The notes under the pieces are model-generated. The model was not told the origin of the DNA. It made no database searches and saw only the letters and a program-made list of their open reading frames with translations. Of a stretch of DNA of 50,149 nt, positions 8,227-15,705 are shown one piece after another (the first letter of the stretch is position 1; each line of letters begins with the position of its first letter). Origin of the DNA: Bryobacterales bacterium (GTDB taxonomy: Bacteria; Acidobacteriota; Terriglobia; Bryobacterales; Bryobacteraceae); the NCBI GenBank assembly GCA_026954325.1, contig JAIXKK010000165.1, forward strand, positions 1 through 50,149, given 5' to 3'. The position numbers were made by a program, and so were the translations under genes.

Positions 8227-9543
8227 ATGTTGCCCACTTCAAAAACTTTCACACGGCGCCTTGCCGCCCTGGCGCTTGCCGCGCTTCCTCTGGCGGCCCA
8301 AACGCCTCGGAATCCGCCGCGGCTGACCCTCCAGCAGGCGCAGGCCATGGCAGTGAAGAATCATCCGCGAATCGCCGCCGCTCAAAACCGCGTAAACTTC
8401 GCGAATCAACAGATTGTCATCAACCGGGCCGCTTACTATCCCACCATCACAGGCGACTTGACAGGCTCGCAAGGAAACAGCTTGTCGCGGATCGGCGCGG
8501 GTGAGTTGTCGGCGTCCCGCCTGTTCAACCGCTTCGGGCAAGGCGTGATCATCGAGCAACTGATCACCGACTCGGGCCGCACGTCGAACCTGGTGGCAAG
8601 CTCCCGCCTCACGGCGCAAGCCGAGGCGCAAACTTCGGAAGCAACACGCTTCGACGTTCTCCTGCGCGTCAATCGCTCCTATTTCGATGTCCTGCGGGCG
8701 CAGGCCACGGTGAAGGTGGCGGAGCAGACCGTGGCCGCCCGGCAACTTCTCGGCGACCAGGTGACCGAACTGGCCCGCAACAACCTCAGGAGCCAGCTTG
8801 ACGTCAGTTTTGCCGCGGTCAACGTCTCCGAGGCGAAGCTTCTGCTGCTGCGCGCCCAGGACAGCGTGCACGAAGCTCTGGCCGAATTGAACCGCGCTCT
8901 CGGTTCTAACCAGGTCGTGGATTACCAGCTTGCCGAGGAGCCGCTGCCTCCGGCGCCTCCTTCCACAGCGGGGGAGTTAGTCGCCCAGGCGTTCGGCAAC
9001 CGGCCGGAAATCTCCAGCTTGAAGTACTCCCGCGATGCCGCCTACCGTTTCTACAACGCCGAAAAGGATCTCTCCCGCCCCACCGTGAGCGCGGTCGCGG
9101 TGGGCGGGTTTCTGCCTTTCATCAACACGCCAGCGGCATCGCCGGTTCCCTCGGAATATGAAGGGATCGGCGCCAACGTCAGCATCCCTCTATTCAATGG
9201 TCATCTCTTCTCCGCCCGCCGCGAGGCGGCCTTCCAGCGCGCCAAGGAGGCCGGCCAGCGGCTTCGGGATGTGCAACAGGGCATCGCCCGCGACGTTCGC
9301 GTGGCGTGGGCCGGCGCCAACGACGCCTACCAGCGAATCGATGTGACCGCGCAGTTCTTGCGACAGGCATCCCTCGGCCTCGACCTCGCGCAGGGACGCT
9401 ACAACATCGGCCTGGGAACAATCGTCGAGTTGACTCAGGCGCAGTTGAGCCTTACACAGGCGGAGATTGAAAACCTGAGCGCCAAGTATGACTACCAGAC
9501 TCAATATTCCCTTCTGCAATACACACTCGGGCTGCTGCGTTAA
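8227..9543 (+). CDS. TolC-family outer-membrane efflux channel
   Basis: A protein of 438 residues with a signal peptide (hydrophobic core LAALALAALPLAAQ) followed by the usual opening LTLQQAQAMAVKNHPRI. The outer-membrane efflux fold is repeated twice, with coiled-coil helices rich in Gln/Ala and the duplicated SLDVSFAAVNVSEAKLLLLRAQ-type and GLGTIVELTQAQLSLTQAE-type helices (about residues 180-210 and 395-415). It forms the trimeric exit duct for the pump encoded upstream. It is paralogous to the protein at 46436-47704. The ATG at 8227 follows the pump stop by 12 bases with no visible ribosome-binding site, so translation may be coupled. Confidence 0.93.
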   Translation: MLPTSKTFTRRLAALALAALPLAAQTPRNPPRLTLQQAQAMAVKNHPRIAAAQNRVNFANQQIVINRAAYYPTITGDLTGSQGNSLSRIGAGELSASRLFNRFGQGVIIEQLITDSGRTSNLVASSRLTAQAEAQTSEATRFDVLLRVNRSYFDVLRAQATVKVAEQTVAARQLLGDQVTELARNNLRSQLDVSFAAVNVSEAKLLLLRAQDSVHEALAELNRALGSNQVVDYQLAEEPLPPAPPSTAGELVAQAFGNRPEISSLKYSRDAAYRFYNAEKDLSRPTVSAVAVGGFLPFINTPAASPVPSEYEGIGANVSIPLFNGHLFSARREAAFQRAKEAGQRLRDVQQGIARDVRVAWAGANDAYQRIDVTAQFLRQASLGLDLAQGRYNIGLGTIVELTQAQLSLTQAEIENLSAKYDYQTQYSLLQYTLGLLR

Positions 9544-9564
9544 ATTACAGAGGTGGGAGTGAAT

Positions 9565-10053
9565 ATGCACGGCGTCGCGATCTTTCATGAAGTGCAGAAA
9601 TTTCCCCTCCGCCGGACAGCCGTGGCGGTCATCATCCCGCCCTGCGCCATGCTGGGCCTGCTCATTTACCAGGTCGTGCTCGGGCATCCATGGGGGAAAC
9701 ATCCGATGTCGAACGCCAGTGTCATCGGATGGACCGTGTTTCTCTGGGCCCTCTATGTCCGGCTGCTGACGGTGCGCCTCGGTACGGATGTTCGAGATGG
9801 GCAGCTTATCCTGGCGATGCGGGGGATGTGGCGGAGGTGGCGAATTCCCCTTGCCGATATCTCCTCCGTGGAAACCATCAGCTTCGACCCCGTGCGTGAC
9901 TTCGGCGGGTTCGGAATCCGTTCCGGTCGCGCGGCCACGTCGTACATTGCCGGCAGTCATGAAGGGGTCATGGTCCGGCTGTCAAGCGGCAAGACGGTGG
10001 TGGTCGGTTCCGAGCGTCCCGCCGAGTTGGCTGCCGCCCTCGCCGGCGAATAA
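9565..10053 (+). CDS. Small membrane protein with PH-like C-terminal domain
   Basis: An unrecognised protein of 162 residues. Two hydrophobic segments (about residues 17-38 and 53-72) are followed by a soluble domain of about 85 residues. Its end, FGGFGIRSGRAATSYIAGSHEGVMVRL and a VVVGSERPAEL tail, resembles bacterial PH-like domains attached to membrane anchors. The start is set by GAGGTGGGAG at 9550-9559 before ATG 9565; the GTG at 9553 lies inside that ribosome-binding site. It starts 21 bases after the tolC-like gene and may be the last gene of the efflux operon. The function is unknown. Confidence 0.75.
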   Translation: MHGVAIFHEVQKFPLRRTAVAVIIPPCAMLGLLIYQVVLGHPWGKHPMSNASVIGWTVFLWALYVRLLTVRLGTDVRDGQLILAMRGMWRRWRIPLADISSVETISFDPVRDFGGFGIRSGRAATSYIAGSHEGVMVRLSSGKTVVVGSERPAELAAALAGE

Positions 10054-10175
10054 TATCGATTCCACGGTAAGCGATACCACGCCGGCTGATTCAATTCAAT
10101 TTACTTGGCGATACTCGTAACGTAACCCTCGAATGGAACGTGGTTATGAGAAGAATGCTTCAGGAGCGGCAACTC

Positions 10176-10529
10176 ATGACCTTCCAGGAACTCGAGGCAT
10201 CTTTTCACCGGCAAATGCAGCCGAAGGGCTCTGCCGAAGTAGCACTCTTCCGGCAGTTTGTTAATGCGGCGTGGAATCTGTGGCTGCTCTCCGATCAGGA
10301 ACGCGGTCTCAACGAACTCGCCGCCAAGGAATTGATTCCGCTAAACCAGGCGAGGATTCGCAAGGATCTCACGCAAACCCGGCGCCGGCTCAACCTCGCG
10401 GAGAATGCCTTCTGCCGCTGTTTGAACCGCCTGACAAGATTGCGGGATGACCGCTTGCGCCGGTCGGCCGGGCGAATGATCACCCCGGAACTTCTGGCCC
10501 GGCTGAGGACGCCTCTCCAGATCATGTGA
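10176..10529 (+). CDS. Truncated paralog of the GPxTPEGKARSSQN family
   Basis: A protein of 117 residues that aligns by eye with the C-terminal part of the protein at 1929-2555: QPKGSAEVALFRQFVNAAWN matches KPKGPIELDTFHQLIHAAWR, and LAENAFCRCLNRLTRLRDDR matches AAERAYTRALNQLKSIQNNR. The conserved N-terminal GPxTPEGKARSSQN part is absent, and the upstream DNA in the same frame shows no remnant of it. AGGAG at 10162-10166 places the start at ATG 10176; earlier in-frame starts at 10140, 10146 and 10155 exist. It could be a naturally short family member or a 5'-deleted copy. The function is unknown. Confidence 0.65.
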   Translation: MTFQELEASFHRQMQPKGSAEVALFRQFVNAAWNLWLLSDQERGLNELAAKELIPLNQARIRKDLTQTRRRLNLAENAFCRCLNRLTRLRDDRLRRSAGRMITPELLARLRTPLQIM

Positions 10530-10533
10530 AGCC

Positions 10534-10586
10534 GCCTTCGCGCGCCCCGAAACCTCCCTGCGGGTCCCGGCGTGGAGCGCGAAGGC
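10534..10586. repeat. Long inverted repeat between convergent genes
   Basis: GCCTTCGCGC at 10534-10543 pairs perfectly with GCGCGAAGGC at 10577-10586 around a 33-base GC-rich loop. It lies just after the family gene stop and could act as a bidirectional transcription end or a cruciform. There is no U-tract. Confidence 0.55.
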
Positions 10587-10588
10587 TG

Positions 10589-10611
10589 GGGGATGCCCCA
10601 ACGTCATCCCC
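10589..10611. terminator. Hairpin between convergent genes, possible terminator
   Basis: A 7-base stem, GGGGATG at 10589-10595 with CATCCCC at 10605-10611, and a 9-base loop. It is placed between convergent genes, but no T-run follows on either strand, so termination is only possible. Confidence 0.3.
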
Positions 10612-10668
10612 GGGTATTTAGCGGCATTTATCTAATGAGACAGCCCGCCAAGACCTGACGGAACAGCA

Positions 10669-11316
10669 TTATCGAGTTTTCAATTCGACGACGAGAACCT
10701 CGAACGGTTTGCCGCTGGTATTGAGTTCCGTGTGTTTGGAGGGCCCACCCAGCAGCACCTGCCCCGCCGGGCCATGGGGAGTGGTCACTTTACCGTCCGC
10801 GCCGGTGACCTTGAGTTGATAATCGGTGAGGTAAACCGCGACACGGGGCAGCGTATGCTCATGCATCGGCGCCTGATAGCCCGCCTCGAACTTCGCCCGG
10901 ATGACACGTACCTGATCATTCTCCAACTCCACCTTATAGTGTTTCGGGTCTATCCTGACCGGATCGAGTGCCGGGAACTGAACGGGAGAACCGTGGGGCT
11001 TCTTGATCTCGATCTCGACAAGGCGGAAGGATTTGGAGCCCAGCGTCTGGCTGGTGTGCAGTCCGCCGGCCGGGTCCCAGCGAACCGCGCCAGGGGTGAC
11101 GTTGAGGTCCTTCGGACCCGTGTCCTTGAAGTTGAGGCGCATCTGACCGGCATCGAGGTAGATCATCACGCGGTTCACGTCGTGCTTGTGAAGTTTGCCC
11201 GGCGGCCCGGGCTTCCCCGTTACAGTGACGACGCGGACGAGATCCGTATCAAAAGGTACCGAATAGTCCTGAGCAGGCAGCATGGCCGCGAACAGCACGA
11301 ATGGGAGCAATTTCAT
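10669..11316 (-). CDS. Exported double-cupin protein
   Basis: A protein of 215 residues with a short signal peptide (MKLLPFVLFAAMLPAQ) and two cupin-like halves. In the first half KLHKHDVNRVMIYLDAG resembles cupin motif 1, and in the second APMHEHTLPRVAVYL does so more clearly; the end of each half (GGLHTSQTLG, GGPSKHTELN) resembles motif 2. It probably folds as a two-domain beta-barrel in the periplasm and may bind a metal through its His residues, but no substrate can be named. Its start codon overlaps the TGA that ends the decayed oxidoreductase frame upstream, a relic of an older operon. Confidence 0.75.
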   Translation of the reverse strand: MKLLPFVLFAAMLPAQDYSVPFDTDLVRVVTVTGKPGPPGKLHKHDVNRVMIYLDAGQMRLNFKDTGPKDLNVTPGAVRWDPAGGLHTSQTLGSKSFRLVEIEIKKPHGSPVQFPALDPVRIDPKHYKVELENDQVRVIRAKFEAGYQAPMHEHTLPRVAVYLTDYQLKVTGADGKVTTPHGPAGQVLLGGPSKHTELNTSGKPFEVLVVELKTR

Positions 11317-11625
11317 CGTTGGAATAGTGTATCAGGAGGAGCTTTGCAGAGGCGGACCGCCTGCCCCGTCTCCGCGGAGGCGTAGCACGCCATCACCGCC
11401 CGCACGGTCATCAGATAGTCACGGCCCTCCGGTACGGATACAAAGGCGACAGCGTCCATGCCACCCAGTCCCATCTGTTCGAGTGCCTGCGAATCACGGA
11501 TGCCCTCCGGGCGTCATGCGGATCATTCCCGCGCCGATGCCCCGGAATCAGCGATGCGGCGCATCTCGCGATACCAGGGCTGCCATCGCCAGTTTTCCCG
11601 AATGAGGAGGCGTACACCGGCATGC
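11313..11625 (-). pseudogene. Remnant of a Gfo/Idh/MocA oxidoreductase
   Basis: Pieces of a Gfo/Idh/MocA-type dehydrogenase remain on the minus strand. From about 11615 to 11545 the frame reads LIRENWRWQPWYREMRR, a typical start of the C-terminal domain. After two in-frame TGA codons and shifts (about 11545-11510) the same frame ends with MACYASAETGQAVRL, the typical C-terminal helix. The N-terminal nucleotide-binding domain and much of the middle are missing. Its TGA stop overlaps the ATG of the double-cupin gene. Confidence 0.7.
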
Positions 11626-12261
11626 TCGCGCGAATCGACTTCACCCGTTCGATCAATTCGTGGATGCGCGGAGGTTTGAGGATGTCATGGTCATAGGCTT
11701 TCACGTTGGTTTCGTTCGCTACCTCGGGCAGGACATTGCCATACCCTTTGCCGAGTATCCACCGCGTCAGGTCCTCAACGCCGCGGGTGACGGAGGCTTC
11801 GTCCTTCACGTGTTGATCCTGGCCGAAGTAGTAGCAGCCCACGATGGGAGCCATGCCGAGGGAGTCCGCCTGATCGAGAATCTTTTCGAGGCGCTTGAGG
11901 AATGGGGGACGGAGCGCACCGTCCGGCCCGACACCGCCCCGCGGGTTCACGGTGAAGCGCAACAACCCGTGCCGGCGCCAAACGGGCATGGCGGCGACGA
12001 ACTCCCACGTATTCCGCCGCGGGTCCCAGCGGTGCGTGCCGGGATAGGCCCAACGTCCGCGAGTGGCCGGATTACGTCGAAGATCCCCTGCGCCATGCGC
12101 GAATTAAGCAGCAGGCCCTCGATTTTGCTGCCCTTGTAAGTGCGGCCGCGGTAGGTGGACGCGCCGTTGATGAGGAAGCGGTCACCCTCGATGGATACTG
12201 CTGTCCGCCGCCTCGCGGCAGCCGATGCGAGGGGCATGCCGAGAAAGGCCCTGCGTTTCAT
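11626..12261 (-). pseudogene. Frameshifted exported glycosidase-like protein
   Basis: The start MKRRAFLGMPLASAAA looks like a TAT-type signal, followed by SIEGDRFLINGASTYRGR and KIEGLLLNSRMAQGIFD. The frame then breaks at about 12071-12078: the continuation NPATRGRWAYPGTHRWD runs in another frame, through FVAAMPVWRRHGLLRFTVN, LEKILDQADSLGMAPIVGCY and VLPEVANETNVK to HELIERVKSIRA. The order, with an Asn-Glu pair after a barrel-like stretch, resembles (beta/alpha)8 glycoside hydrolases, but I cannot name a GH family. The C-terminus is lost and runs into the oxidoreductase remnant. At least one frameshift and one deletion are needed to explain it. Confidence 0.7.
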
Positions 12262-12277
12262 CCGACAAAAGATTGAA

Positions 12278-12706
12278 TCATATTATGAACGGGCTGTACG
12301 CGAAATTCACGTTTGGACCCGGGGAGCCGATCATGGAAAGATCAGGACCTCTCACGCCGCCTTCGCCGCGCGCGAGGTGACAGCCCGAGCACTCTTGCTG
12401 GTGAAACAGTTGTGCTCCACGCTGGGCGCCGCCCGTGCCGGGAGAGCGGACATCAGCCACAATCCGCCACACCTGATCAGGAGAGAAGAACACGCCCGGC
12501 ATGGCCGTTCCCGGAATGCCGCCGTGGAAGAATACGCCCGTGGTCAGTTTGGGCGCCTTGCCGCCCGCGCCGGCGAAGCCCTGACATTCCGCGCAATGAG
12601 AACGGAAGATCTTCGCTCCGGCGGCTACATCAGGAAAGGCATGCGCCCATCCCTCCCGCGGTCCATCGAGGGAGTATATCGGATACCGCCGCCGCGCCGG
12701 GTTCAC
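12278..12706 (-). pseudogene. Truncated cytochrome c with one lost haem site
   Basis: An open frame of 142 codons covering two cytochrome c segments. The first haem motif reads CAECQ (residues 38-42), so the axial His is replaced by Gln, explained by one base change in the codon. The second, CSGCH (106-110), is intact and is followed by GGVRGPDLSMIG, typical of exported c-type cytochromes. The protein stops 16 bases before the glycosidase-like start and lacks a signal peptide, so it is cut at both ends. I read it as decaying. Confidence 0.65.
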
Positions 12707-12824
12707 GGGCCGTCTTGCCGGGCCGCCGGGAGATCCGGACCTCTCACGCCGGCAGTGCCGTGCTCCATCAACTCTTCAATCCGGGAGATGACTTCGGCTC
12801 ATTTCCCGCCCGGCCGGGATTGGA
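12707..12824 (-). pseudogene. Further cytochrome-like debris
   Basis: Read on the minus strand, 12790-12730 gives RIEELMEHGTAGVRGPDL and then a stop. The GVRGPDL piece repeats the one in the cytochrome fragment beside it, and the DNA CGGACCTCTCACGCC at 12736-12750 nearly repeats 12344-12358. It is probably a shuffled or duplicated remnant. Confidence 0.4.
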
Positions 12825-14171
12825 TCAGAGATACTCCGCGGGGAACTTCCACGGATGGCGGTAGACCGGCCGCGCCATGCGCGCCGCTTCCTTGTCGCCG
12901 ACGATGCGTTCCTTCACCGGATCGAAGCGAATCGAGCGCCCGAGTTTGTAGGAGATGCCCGCTAGAGTGACCGCAAGATCCAGCTTGTAATGATAATTCA
13001 CACTGCAATCCGGTTCCACGCGCGACTTGATCGAGTCGAGCCACTGGCGTTCATGTCCCGGCGAGGGAGCGATCGATTGCGGCGGCGGCGTGACATCCTT
13101 CAGCATGTCGCCTTCGGGAACAATCTCGTAATGACTGTAGTCCGTGAACAAGGTGCCGTTGAGGGCATGGAAATACATGCCGAGACGGCGGGCGGGCTTC
13201 CCGCGGCCGAAGTCGAAAGCAAAGCTGTTGGCGCAATTCATCATCCAGGTCATCGTCATTTTCGGGTAGCGCCAGGTGATCTCCTGCACATCGGGGGCGT
13301 CACCGTCGTCCTGAATGACGAAGCGGCCGCCGCTGCAGGATGTCACCTCGGGAGGACCCAGTTCGAGCGCCCAAATCGGCAGGTCGATAATGTGCGGAGC
13401 CATGCCCGGCGTCCAACCCCTCGAGTAGTCCCAAAATGAGCAGTGATTATAGCTGTCGTGAAACAGAAGCGAATTGAACGGCCGCGAGGGCCCCGGCCCG
13501 AGCCACATCTCCCAGTCGAGCCCCGCGGGCGGATCCTGCTTCGGCGCGCGTCCTATCCCATTCGGCCCCTGGTTCATGACGTTGAACGTGCGGACGTTGC
13601 TCACCGGGCCGAGCCTGCCCGAACGGATCCACTCGACAACGCGGCGGTAGTTTTCGCTCGCATGGATCTGCGTGCCGATCTGGCTGATCCGCTTATGGCG
13701 CCGGACGGCATTGCGGACCGCCAGCGTTTCGTCCGGGTAGAGCGTCATCGGTTTCTGGAGGTAGATATCTTTCCCGGCCTTGACCGCGTCGATCGCCATC
13801 AGCGCGTGCCAGTGCGGCGTCGATGCGATGATGACTCCGTCGACGTCGGAGCGGGCGAGCAACTCGCGGTAATCGGAATGGCCTTTCGCCGTGGCTTTGT
13901 GCAGGTTCAAGGCGGCTTCGCGGCGCTCGGACGAGACGTCGCAAATCGCCGTCACGGCGACGTCCGGATGCTTTGCGCAGTTGGCCAGATTGCCGCGCCC
14001 CATGCCGTTCACGCCAATGATGCCGAGATTGATCCGGTCGCTCGGCGCCGTGTGTCCGTCCCGCCCCAGCGCCGATGAGGGGACGATGGCGGGCAGGGTC
14101 AATGCCGCGCTTGCGGCTGTTTGCAACAGTTGGCGGCGGGAAACGTCGTCCTTACTCTGGTTTGTAGGCAT
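12825..14171 (-). CDS. TAT-exported Gfo/Idh/MocA-family oxidoreductase
   Basis: A protein of 448 residues. A twin-arginine signal is evident (SRRQLLQTAASAALTLPAIV, residues about 11-30), so it would be folded with its cofactor and exported. The Rossmann start GIIGVNGMGRGN lies near residue 50 and the family's EKP motif appears as QKPMT near 144, a variant known in the family. A C-terminal beta-sheet domain follows. Members oxidise or reduce sugars or cyclitols with NAD(P); exported ones often act on sugar derivatives in the periplasm. AAGGAGGAA lies five bases before the ATG. It is divergent from the ROK regulator (54 bases between starts), which probably controls it. Confidence 0.9.
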   Translation of the reverse strand: MPTNQSKDDVSRRQLLQTAASAALTLPAIVPSSALGRDGHTAPSDRINLGIIGVNGMGRGNLANCAKHPDVAVTAICDVSSERREAALNLHKATAKGHSDYRELLARSDVDGVIIASTPHWHALMAIDAVKAGKDIYLQKPMTLYPDETLAVRNAVRRHKRISQIGTQIHASENYRRVVEWIRSGRLGPVSNVRTFNVMNQGPNGIGRAPKQDPPAGLDWEMWLGPGPSRPFNSLLFHDSYNHCSFWDYSRGWTPGMAPHIIDLPIWALELGPPEVTSCSGGRFVIQDDGDAPDVQEITWRYPKMTMTWMMNCANSFAFDFGRGKPARRLGMYFHALNGTLFTDYSHYEIVPEGDMLKDVTPPPQSIAPSPGHERQWLDSIKSRVEPDCSVNYHYKLDLAVTLAGISYKLGRSIRFDPVKERIVGDKEAARMARPVYRHPWKFPAEYL

Positions 14172-14203
14172 ACAGCTTCCTCCTTCGATTGCGGATTCGC
14201 GAC

Positions 14204-14222
14204 TATACTACCATTAGTTCAT
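14204..14222 (+). promoter_or_regulatory. Putative -10 box and operator half-site before the ROK gene
   Basis: TATACT at 14204-14209 fits a -10 box (five of six) for the ROK gene. GTTCAT at 14217-14222 matches the half-site of the perfect palindrome at 15582-15602, suggesting weak autoregulation. No good -35 is seen. Confidence 0.3.
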
Positions 14223-14225
14223 ACC

Positions 14226-15530
14226 GTGAAGGAAATAACCAGCCATCGGATCGGCCTCGAGTTCGGCTCGCCTCCGGCCAAATCGGGCAAACAGGATCTG
14301 AGGCGGCGCAATACACTGCTGCTGTTGCACCTCATTCAGTCCCGCGGGCCGAGTTCACAGGCTGAATTGGCCCGCCGTTCCGCGCTCAGCCCCGCCGCCG
14401 TCTGCGGCATCCTGCAACCCTTGATCAAAACACGGATTCTGATCGAGGAGGGAAAATCGGCTGCAGGCCCCGGACGTCGCGCATCCATCCTCGCGTTCAA
14501 TCCCCGCGCGGCCATCACCGCCGGCGTCTGCATTGACCTCGAGGAATGCGAGGTCGCCTTGGTGGACCTCTCCGGCCGCGTGCTGGATAAGGCCGCGGCG
14601 CATTTTCCCCGCTACACCGAACCGGACGAGGTCGTGGACCTCGCGGTCGAGTGTCTGACGCGGATCGAGAAGAGAAATTCTCTCGATCGGAGCGCGATCG
14701 TCGGCGTGGGTGTGGCCATTCCGGGCCTGATCGACTCCAGAACAGGACTGGTTCACGTGGCCGCGAATCTGGGCTGGCGCAATGTCCAATTAAGAGCGCT
14801 CTTCGAGCAGCGCCTCGGCGTTCCGGTCCGCGTGGAACATCTGGGCAGGGCCAGGGCGCAAGCCGAGGCCATCTGGGGAAAGGGAAAGAATCACCGGAAT
14901 TTCGTCTGTCTCGAGATCGGTTCGGGCATCGGCGCCGGCGTCGTCACGCATGGACGGATTCTGCGCGGCGCGGGAGGAAGCGGCGCGGAAGTGGGGCACA
15001 TGCCGATCGACTCCGCCGGGCCGGACTGCGCCTGCGGGTTGAGTGGGTGCTGGGAGGTCTTCTCCGCCGGACCGGCAATTCGCAAGAGGATGGCGCGGAA
15101 ACTCGAGGAGTGGGCCGGCTCGCCGAGCCTGTTGAACCCGATGTCGGCGCTTTCCGACCTGAACGCGGCCTACGAAAGCAACGACCCCGTGGCCATCGAG
15201 GTCGTCGAGGAGTCCGCGCGCTACCTCGCGCGCGGATTAGTCGGCGTAATCTGGAACTTCGATCCCTCGTTCGTCCTGCTGACAGGCCCGGTAGTCAATG
15301 ATTGCCCGAGCCTCATTAAAGCGGCCCAGCGGATCGTGAGCGCTCTCACGGGCAAAGCCCGGAGCTTCGAGATTCCGCTGATCATCGGCGCCGAGCACGC
15401 CGGGACAGGCGTTGTTGCCGCCTCCGCGGGGGTATCCCTGCGCTATCTAGAAGAACTCGCTTCCGTCAAAGATGCCGCGCGCGCGCCGTTTGGCTCGACA
15501 GTCCGGCTATCCGGAGCCCCTCACTCATGA
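14226..15530 (+). CDS. ROK-family transcriptional repressor (NagC/XylR type)
   Basis: A protein of 434 residues. A winged helix-turn-helix (residues about 25-75, SSQAELARRSALSPAAVCGIL) precedes a ROK sugar-binding domain. The zinc motif is present: GH at 257-258, then CACGLSGC at 268-275. The ROK substrate pair that reads ND in sugar kinases and HD in Mlc is EHL here (204-206), so kinase activity is not expected. GTG 14226 is chosen because the longer frame runs into the divergent gene. It probably represses the sugar-uptake run starting at 15706 through the palindrome at 15582-15602, and is released by a sugar or sugar phosphate. Confidence 0.88.
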   Translation: MKEITSHRIGLEFGSPPAKSGKQDLRRRNTLLLLHLIQSRGPSSQAELARRSALSPAAVCGILQPLIKTRILIEEGKSAAGPGRRASILAFNPRAAITAGVCIDLEECEVALVDLSGRVLDKAAAHFPRYTEPDEVVDLAVECLTRIEKRNSLDRSAIVGVGVAIPGLIDSRTGLVHVAANLGWRNVQLRALFEQRLGVPVRVEHLGRARAQAEAIWGKGKNHRNFVCLEIGSGIGAGVVTHGRILRGAGGSGAEVGHMPIDSAGPDCACGLSGCWEVFSAGPAIRKRMARKLEEWAGSPSLLNPMSALSDLNAAYESNDPVAIEVVEESARYLARGLVGVIWNFDPSFVLLTGPVVNDCPSLIKAAQRIVSALTGKARSFEIPLIIGAEHAGTGVVAASAGVSLRYLEELASVKDAARAPFGSTVRLSGAPHS

Positions 15531-15556
15531 ATGCCGTCATTCGGCTGTCATTCGGC

Positions 15557-15585
15557 TTGACACATTGGGGCGCTAATGATATGTT
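15557..15585 (+). promoter_or_regulatory. Promoter of the TonB receptor and sugar-catabolism operon
   Basis: A perfect -35 TTGACA at 15557-15562 and TATGTT at 15580-15585 (four of six) with the ideal 17-base spacer. The -10 box overlaps the palindrome at 15582-15602. Confidence 0.65.
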
Positions 15586-15602
15586 CATTCAACGAATGAA
15601 CA
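15582..15602 (+). promoter_or_regulatory. Operator palindrome, probably for the ROK repressor
   Basis: TGTTCATTC at 15582-15590 and its exact reverse complement GAATGAACA at 15594-15602, with a 3-base spacer. It covers the -10 box and the expected transcription start and lies 52 bases after the ROK gene. Size and symmetry suit a dimeric ROK repressor (inference). Confidence 0.65.
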
Positions 15603-15705
15603 ATTGATTCTGTCTTTGCTTCAATAAATCGCACCCGCTTCCAGCACCCCTGGATCGCCGGCCGCTTATTTCGATCCGATCATTGTCTTGCAAGGGAGAT
15701 TCTCG

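Noticed and set aside
12155..12970. A long + strand frame across the decayed region
   Set aside because: Its translation is Arg/Pro-rich with no recognisable domain, while the minus strand shows clear cytochrome and oxidoreductase pieces.
13443..14078. A + strand frame of 211 codons within the exported oxidoreductase gene
   Set aside because: It is a shadow of the real gene on the minus strand; its composition is Arg/Val/Asp-rich and it has no ribosome-binding site.
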